9,906 bases of DNA, from positions 1-9,906 of the forward strand of contig DASWRT010000319.1 in assembly GCA_036403035.1 (NCBI GenBank). Direction: 5' to 3'. How positions within the stretch are numbered: position 1 is the first letter of the stretch; every line of letters begins with the position of its first letter. A program made the position numbers and the translations under genes. A model generated the notes under the pieces. It was not told the DNA's origin and did not search any database. It saw only the letters and a program-made list of their open reading frames with translations. Source of the stretch: DASWRT01 sp036403035 (GTDB lineage Bacteria > Pseudomonadota > Alphaproteobacteria > ATCC43930 > CGMCC-115725). Positions 5,608 through 9,906 of the stretch are shown one piece after another.

Positions 5608-7428
5608 TCACGACCGCCGGACTAAGATGAGGCAGGGTGCGTGCCGCCGCTTGAGTTCGGTGCATATCTTCTCCGCTGCCTCCCCGGAAATCGGTCCCAG
5701 TCGAACGCGCCAGAGGGATCCCTCGTCGGTCGTCTCGACGCGGGTCCCGATCGGCCGCACCCGACCGAGAAGATCGGAGTGAATGCGGCGAAGCCGATTC
5801 CACTCCTGCCAAGCGGCCTCTTCGGTCGGCAGGGCGCCGAGTTGGAGCTGATACTCCGGCTCCGCTTGTGTCGAGACCGGCGTGCGTGAGACCTTCGCCC
5901 CAGCCCTTGCCGGTAAAGCGGTCGCGTCCGGCGCGACGGGCGAGGGATTTGACCTGTCCTGAGGCTCCGTATCCGCGGTATCCGTCATCGCCAGAGCTAG
6001 GGCGGATTCGGACGATAGCAGGCCGAGCGCGTTGTGCGACGTTCCATCGGATGCGCCGGCGATAACGATCTCCGCCTGCGGCTCCGTTGCGGCGATGGCA
6101 GACTCGCGAACGTAATGATTGTATAGAACCGCGCCTCCCAAGCAGGCGGTGAGAGCGCCGGCGCTGCCGAGGCGGCCCCATCTGCTTGCGGCGGAACCTC
6201 GCCCGGCGGCCGCGTCATCCGCTCCGCTGCGAAGCGTCTTGAACGTCGGTTCCGAGGGCGCGCCTTCGACCGGCAGACGGGGATATGACCCGGCGCCGCT
6301 ACGGGCGGGGATGCGGACCGGCGCGAAATTCGGCTCCGGCGTGCGATCGTCGATCAGGCGAATGCGCTCGCCGTCCTGCACGCCAGCTCCAATCCTCCGG
6401 TACGCATCCTCGCGCCGGGAGACGTGCGCATCGTCGAGGCCGGTGGCGACGATGGATACGCGCATCCGGCCGCCGAGCCTTTCGTCGAAGGCGGAGCCGA
6501 AGATGATGTTCGCCTCGGGATCGGCCTCGTCGCGGATGCGTTCGGCGGCGCGCTCGACCTCGAACAACGTCATGTCCGATCCGCCGCTGATATTGATGAG
6601 GACGCCGCGCGCGCCCCTCATCGATCCTGCATCGAGCAGCGGGTTCGATATCGCCGCCGCGGCGGCATCGACGGCGCGGGCCTCGCCTTGCCCCTCGCCG
6701 GCCCCCATCATCGCCCAGCCCATGTCCCTCATCACCGTGGAAATGTCGGCGAAGTCGAGATTGATGAGGCCCGGCACGACGATGAGGTCGGAGATGCTCC
6801 GGACGCCCGCGTGGAGCACCTGATCGGCCATCCTGAAGGCGTCCGCGAAGGTTGTCCGATCGGTCGATACCTGGAACAGGTTCTGGTTGGGGATCACGAT
6901 CAGCGTGTCGACGCTCTGCCGAAGCTCGATGATGCCGGCTTCCGCCTGCCTCATCCGGTGCGTGCCTTCGAAGTGGAACGGCTTCGTGACGACGCCGACG
7001 GTCAGGACGCCATGTTCCCGCGCCGCGCGGGCGATCACCGGCGCTGCTCCCGTGCCCGTGCCCCCGCCCATTCCGGCGGTGACGAACACCATGTCGGCGC
7101 GCCGGAGGACCGTAACGATATCCTCGATCGTCTCCTCCGCGGCCGCGCGGCCGACATCGACGCGGGCGCCTGCTCCAAGGCCGCGCGTGAGGGCGGTGCC
7201 GATCTGGATCCTGATACGCGCGGCGGACTGCGCGATCGCTTGGGCGTCCGTATTCATGATGCAGAAGTCGACGCCTGCGAGGCCGCCGCTGAACATGTTG
7301 TTGACGGCGTTGCCGCCTGCGCCGCCCACCCCGATCACAAGAATTTTCGGCTTGTGAGCACCTCGCTTAAACGAAAACGGACGAAACAATGCCAAATCTT
7401 TCCATGAGGAAAGATGCCTTTCGCGCAT
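5608..7428 (-). CDS. FtsZ-like GTPase fused to a transmembrane segment and a C-terminal SPOR domain
   Basis: This 606-residue protein joins three modules in one open frame. Residues about 27-332 form a complete tubulin-like FtsZ domain: VGGAGGNAVNNM (34-45), NTDAQA (59-64), the tubulin signature GGGTGTG (121-127), VVTKPFHFEG (146-155), and the T7 loop NLDFAD (223-228) with the residues that trigger GTP hydrolysis. It resembles alphaproteobacterial FtsZ. Residues about 333-418 are a short cytoplasmic linker. A hydrophobic segment at about 420-440 follows, preceded by R410, R416 and R419, which favours an N-in/C-out topology. A Pro/Ala/Ser-rich stretch leads to a SPOR domain at about 525-604 (YQLQLGAL, then WRVRLGPISG, then C589 and C599). 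SPOR domains bind glycan strands lacking stem peptides at the septum. The usual FtsZ C-terminal peptide that binds FtsA is absent. The start is firm: TAAGGAGG lies 11 bases upstream of ATG. No division genes lie nearby. This is probably a self-anchored accessory FtsZ; the role is inferred. Confidence 0.93.
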   Translation of the reverse strand: MRERHLSSWKDLALFRPFSFKRGAHKPKILVIGVGGAGGNAVNNMFSGGLAGVDFCIMNTDAQAIAQSAARIRIQIGTALTRGLGAGARVDVGRAAAEETIEDIVTVLRRADMVFVTAGMGGGTGTGAAPVIARAAREHGVLTVGVVTKPFHFEGTHRMRQAEAGIIELRQSVDTLIVIPNQNLFQVSTDRTTFADAFRMADQVLHAGVRSISDLIVVPGLINLDFADISTVMRDMGWAMMGAGEGQGEARAVDAAAAAISNPLLDAGSMRGARGVLINISGGSDMTLFEVERAAERIRDEADPEANIIFGSAFDERLGGRMRVSIVATGLDDAHVSRREDAYRRIGAGVQDGERIRLIDDRTPEPNFAPVRIPARSGAGSYPRLPVEGAPSEPTFKTLRSGADDAAAGRGSAASRWGRLGSAGALTACLGGAVLYNHYVRESAIAATEPQAEIVIAGASDGTSHNALGLLSSESALALAMTDTADTEPQDRSNPSPVAPDATALPARAGAKVSRTPVSTQAEPEYQLQLGALPTEEAAWQEWNRLRRIHSDLLGRVRPIGTRVETTDEGSLWRVRLGPISGEAAEKICTELKRRHAPCLILVRRS

Positions 7429-7694
7429 GATGTACTTCTCCTCCTTAAGAGGATTGGTAGTGCTACGAATGTGAATGCATAGAAGTGAGGTCGCTATGAC
7501 GGAGAAATCTCTTGGTAGGCGATTTGGTTATTGGAGGAACTTTGAAATTTTGGGATGGGCGCGTCGACTTAAATCAGGAGATTTCGAATCCAATCCTTCT
7601 GGGAGCGGTAATTTTGCAACATGCGGCTTGAGCGCAAAAGACTGTCCAGCAGAGACGGCCGGCGGATATCTGTCGGATACGGCTGACGTACGGT
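7429..7694. other. AT-rich intergenic region upstream of the FtsZ-SPOR gene
   Basis: This 266-base gap separates the end of the ABC operon from the start of the FtsZ-SPOR gene; both are on the minus strand. Hand counting gives about 43% G+C over 7501-7560, far below the surrounding genes. It should contain the FtsZ-SPOR promoter, but no clear -35/-10 pair was found. One GANTC site (GAATC, 7586-7590), the target of the alphaproteobacterial methylase CcrM, is present, which may be chance. A small AAATC-AGGA-GATTT inverted repeat lies at 7571-7584. No tRNA, terminator with a U-run or insertion-sequence end was recognised. Confidence 0.5.
7440..7447 (-). promoter_or_regulatory. Strong Shine-Dalgarno site of the FtsZ-SPOR gene
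   Basis: On the minus strand TAAGGAGG is an extended anti-16S match, placed 11 bases before the ATG at 7428. It fixes the N-terminus of the FtsZ-SPOR protein and is the strongest such site seen in the window. Confidence 0.75.
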
Positions 7695-8438
7695 CTATCG
7701 GCCGGCGGCCGACCGGCGGAGATGGCGGTCGAGACGCGCGAAACCCATGTCGGCGACGATCGCGAACAGTCCGACGACGACCGCGCCCTGAAGGACATAG
7801 GCCGGCTTGCTGGCGACGAGCCCGTCGATGATCGGCGTCCCGAGCGTCACCGCGCCGACCGTCGAGCCGATCGTCGCCGTGCCGATATTGATGATAACCG
7901 AGGTCCGGATTCCGGCGAGGATCACCGGCGCGGCGAGCGGCAGGTCGACGTCGCGCAGCATCTGCAACGGCGACAGTCCCATCCCGGCCGCGGCCTCGCG
8001 CACGGCGCCGGGCACGCCGTCGAGCCCGGCGATGGCGTTCTCGACGATCGGCAGCAGGCCGTAGAGCGCCAGCGCGATCAAGGTCGGCAGCGGGCCGAAG
8101 CCGACCGCCGGCACGGCGATCGCCAGCACGGCGGCCGGCGGGAAGGCCTGCCCGACCGCGGCGACGGCATCGACGAGCGGCCGGAAATCCCTTCCGGAGG
8201 GTCGCGTCACGAACATGCCGAGCACGATTGCGGTCACCGTCGAGGCGAGGCTCGATGCGGCGACGAGGCCGGCATGCGACAGGAACAGCATGAGGAAGCT
8301 CTCGCGCGACCAGATCGGCGGGTCGACCGCCGGGAAGGCCCGCGCGAAGAGCGGCCCGAGCGCCGGCATCGCCAGCACGAGGAAGGCGAGCAGCAGCGCC
8401 GCCCAAAGCAGCGGGTCGGCAAGCCGCCGCCGCCGCAT
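7695..8438 (-). CDS. Osmoprotectant/quaternary-amine ABC transporter permease (YehW/OpuC-type)
   Basis: This is the second membrane subunit of a binding-protein-dependent importer (247 residues from ATG at 8438). About six hydrophobic segments are visible, the first at about residues 11-32. The cytoplasmic EAA loop that docks on the ATPase reads EAAAGMGLSPLQML followed by DLPLAAPVILAG. The protein belongs to the ProW/OpuBB family that imports glycine betaine, choline, carnitine or related compounds; its length is close to E. coli YehW. A GTG one codon earlier (8441) is also possible. Either way the start overlaps the ATPase stop codon (GTGATG), so translation is coupled. It is the last gene of the operon; no binding-protein gene follows. 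The exact substrate cannot be read from the sequence. Confidence 0.9.
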   Translation of the reverse strand: MRRRRLADPLLWAALLLAFLVLAMPALGPLFARAFPAVDPPIWSRESFLMLFLSHAGLVAASSLASTVTAIVLGMFVTRPSGRDFRPLVDAVAAVGQAFPPAAVLAIAVPAVGFGPLPTLIALALYGLLPIVENAIAGLDGVPGAVREAAAGMGLSPLQMLRDVDLPLAAPVILAGIRTSVIINIGTATIGSTVGAVTLGTPIIDGLVASKPAYVLQGAVVVGLFAIVADMGFARLDRHLRRSAAGR

Positions 8439-9367
8439 CACCGCGAGGAAACCATGTCGGCGAGCGCGATCGCGCCGACCGGCGCGCCGTGCGCGTCGCG
8501 GACCGCGAGCCGGTCGGTCTGGCGCTCGACCATGCGCGAGACCGCCTCGCTGAGCGGCGCGTCGGCGTCGATCGGCTCGCCGGGAGCCGTTTCCCCGGTC
8601 CGCATCACGTCGCCGACGCGGCGGATCGACAGCAGCTTGAGCCCGCGGTCGGAGCGGCCGATGAAGTCGTGCACGAACGCGTCGGCCGGGCGCTCGACGA
8701 TGTCGGCGGGCGTGCCGGCCTGGGCCAGCCGCCCGTCACGCAGCACTGCGATCCTGTCGGCGAGGCGCAGCGCCTCGTCCATGTCGTGCGTCACGAACAG
8801 GATCGTCGTGCCGGTCGCGCGGTGGATCCGCGCCAGTTCGTCCTGCAGCGTGTCGCGGGTGATCGGGTCGAGCGCGCCGAACGGTTCGTCCATCAGCAGC
8901 AGCTCCGGGCCGGCCGCGAGGGCGCGGGCGACGCCGACGCGCTGCTGCTGACCGCCGGAGAGCTGGTGCGGATACCTGCCGCGCACCGCGTCCGCATCGA
9001 GGCGCAGCAGGTCGAGCAGTTCGGCGACGCGCGCGCGGACGCGCTCCGGCTTCCATCCGAGGAGCCGCGGCACGGTCGCGATGTTGTCGTCGACCGTCCA
9101 GTGCGGGAATAGCCCGACCGACTGGATGACGTATCCGATGCGCCGGCGCAGCGTCTCCGGCGGCAGCCGCGCAACGTCCTCGCCGCCGATACGGATCGTA
9201 CCGGAACTTGCCGGCACCAGCCGGTTCACCATCCGCAGCAGCGTCGACTTCCCGCTGCCCGACGGTCCGACGAGCACGCACAGCTCGCCGCGCCGGACGG
9301 TGAGGGACACGTCGTCGACGACCCGGCGCCCGCCATAGTCCTTGACGATCCGGTCGATCTCGATCAC
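8438..9367 (-). CDS. Osmoprotectant ABC transporter ATP-binding protein with C-terminal CBS segment (YehX/OpuCA-type)
   Basis: This 309-residue ATPase energises the importer. All nucleotide-binding motifs are present: aromatic Y11, Walker A GPSGSGKST (34-42), Q82 of the Q-loop, signature LSGGQQQR (136-143), Walker B LLLMDEP (156-162) with E161, and the switch histidine H194 in VTHD. After about residue 240 a C-terminal extension (VGDVMRTGE ... DRLAVRD ... VGAIALADMV) looks like a single CBS domain. In OpuA/OpuC-type ATPases, CBS modules sense ionic strength or bind nucleotides to gate transport. Only one CBS copy is seen here, as expected for the shorter YehX-like members. The start codon is GTG at 9367, overlapping the upstream permease stop by 4 bases (GTGA). 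The gene order permease-ATPase-permease and the lengths resemble E. coli yehYXW. Confidence 0.94.
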   Translation of the reverse strand: MIEIDRIVKDYGGRRVVDDVSLTVRRGELCVLVGPSGSGKSTLLRMVNRLVPASSGTIRIGGEDVARLPPETLRRRIGYVIQSVGLFPHWTVDDNIATVPRLLGWKPERVRARVAELLDLLRLDADAVRGRYPHQLSGGQQQRVGVARALAAGPELLLMDEPFGALDPITRDTLQDELARIHRATGTTILFVTHDMDEALRLADRIAVLRDGRLAQAGTPADIVERPADAFVHDFIGRSDRGLKLLSIRRVGDVMRTGETAPGEPIDADAPLSEAVSRMVERQTDRLAVRDAHGAPVGAIALADMVSSR

Positions 9368-9906
9368 GGCACGCCGTCTCCTCCGCGTCGGCGCGTCCGG
9401 GCAAGATCCGCCAGACTCCTCAGCACGATGTCCGCCGCGAGCGCCAGCAGGATCGCCGGCACGGCTCCGAGCAGCACGAGGTCGAGCGCGTACTGGCCGA
9501 GCCCCTGGAAGACGAAGGAGCCGAGCCCGCCCGCGCCGATCAGCGCCGCGACGACGGCAAGCCCGATCGCCTGCACCGTGACGATCCGGAGGCCGGACAG
9601 GAAGACGGGAAGGGCGAGGGGAAGCTCGACCTTCCGCAGGATCTGGCCGCTTGTAAACCCCATTCCGGCCGCGGCCTCGATCACCGCCGGGTCGACGCCG
9701 GCAAGTCCCGCCTGCACGTTGCGGGCGACCGGCAGCAGCGAATAGAGCACGAGCGCGACGACCGCCGGAGCGACGCCGATGCCGCGCACGCCGATCGCGC
9801 CGAGCGCGGGCACCGCCGTCGCGAGCACCGAAAGCGGCTCGATCAGCAGTCCGAAGAGCGCGATCGAGGGGATCGTCTGCATGAGGTTCAGGGCCGCGAA
9901 GAGCGG
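9364..9906 (-). CDS. Osmoprotectant ABC transporter permease (YehY/OpuC-type), 5' end beyond window
   Basis: About 180 C-terminal residues of the first permease are visible, and the frame stays open to the right edge. It contains the family block LNLMQTIPSIALFG, the LYSLLPVARN stretch and the EAA loop (EAAAGMGFTSGQILR, then ELPLALPVFLSG), with several membrane segments. It is paralogous to the second permease: both EAA loops begin EAAAGMG. It ends with TGA overlapping the GTG start of the ATPase gene. If the YehY comparison holds, a sizeable N-terminal part lies outside the window, and the substrate-binding protein gene may lie further upstream. The family call is firm; the substrate is unknown. 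Confidence 0.91.
   Translation of the reverse strand, partial: PLFAALNLMQTIPSIALFGLLIEPLSVLATAVPALGAIGVRGIGVAPAVVALVLYSLLPVARNVQAGLAGVDPAVIEAAAGMGFTSGQILRKVELPLALPVFLSGLRIVTVQAIGLAVVAALIGAGGLGSFVFQGLGQYALDLVLLGAVPAILLALAADIVLRSLADLARTRRRGGDGVP

Noticed and set aside
7571..7605. tRNA-like or attachment-site-like sequence (TTTCGAATCC resembles a T-loop)
   Set aside because: The flanking bases do not form a T-stem, no acceptor or anticodon arm could be built, and no integrase is present.
7475..7831. A 118-codon plus-strand open frame in the AT-rich gap running into the permease region
   Set aside because: Its second half is antisense to the permease gene and is Arg-rich shadow sequence. The first half has no recognisable domain. 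A start at 7496 with GAGG-like bases upstream is conceivable but unsupported.

Overview
The window is very GC-rich (hand count: about 83% G+C at 8101-8160, about 72% at 5701-5760). The proteins look alphaproteobacterial, most likely Hyphomicrobiales/Rhizobiales. The basis is the alphaproteobacterial style of the FtsZ domain, a FixJ-like receiver domain with an FNR/FixK-type box in front of it, and a form-II CoxL-like molybdoenzyme. No rRNA, tRNA, CRISPR array, insertion sequence or recombinase gene was found.

Layout. (1) 1-1307, minus strand: the N-terminal part of a molybdopterin-binding large subunit of the xanthine dehydrogenase / CO dehydrogenase-like family, running off the left edge. 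(2) 1590-3353, plus strand, divergent from it: a thiamine-diphosphate enzyme of the acetolactate synthase type. (3) 3382-3972, minus strand, convergent: a YdcF-like DUF218 protein. (4) 4035-4940, plus strand: an NAD(P)-dependent epimerase/dehydratase of the extended SDR family. (5) 5081-5485, plus strand: a receiver-only FixJ-like response regulator behind a perfect TTGAT-N4-ATCAA site. (6) 5608-7428, minus strand: one 606-residue open frame joining a complete FtsZ GTPase, a single membrane segment and a C-terminal SPOR (peptidoglycan-binding) domain. (7) 7429-7694: a noticeably AT-rich gap. (8) 7695-9906, minus strand: permease, ATPase and permease genes of an OpuC/YehYXW-like osmoprotectant ABC importer in one translationally coupled operon, running off the right edge.

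How they fit together. The ABC genes form one transporter whose substrate-binding protein is not in the window. The remaining genes look like independent units, mostly alternating in strand. The standout is the FtsZ-TM-SPOR protein. It looks like a chimera of the cytoskeletal division GTPase FtsZ and the membrane-SPOR half of an FtsN-type protein, and would put a cytoplasmic filament-former and a periplasmic septal-glycan sensor in one polypeptide. No dcw-cluster gene lies beside it, so it is probably an accessory FtsZ paralogue rather than the housekeeping copy. The second point of interest is the oxygen-type (FNR/FixK) promoter architecture of the orphan receiver protein.
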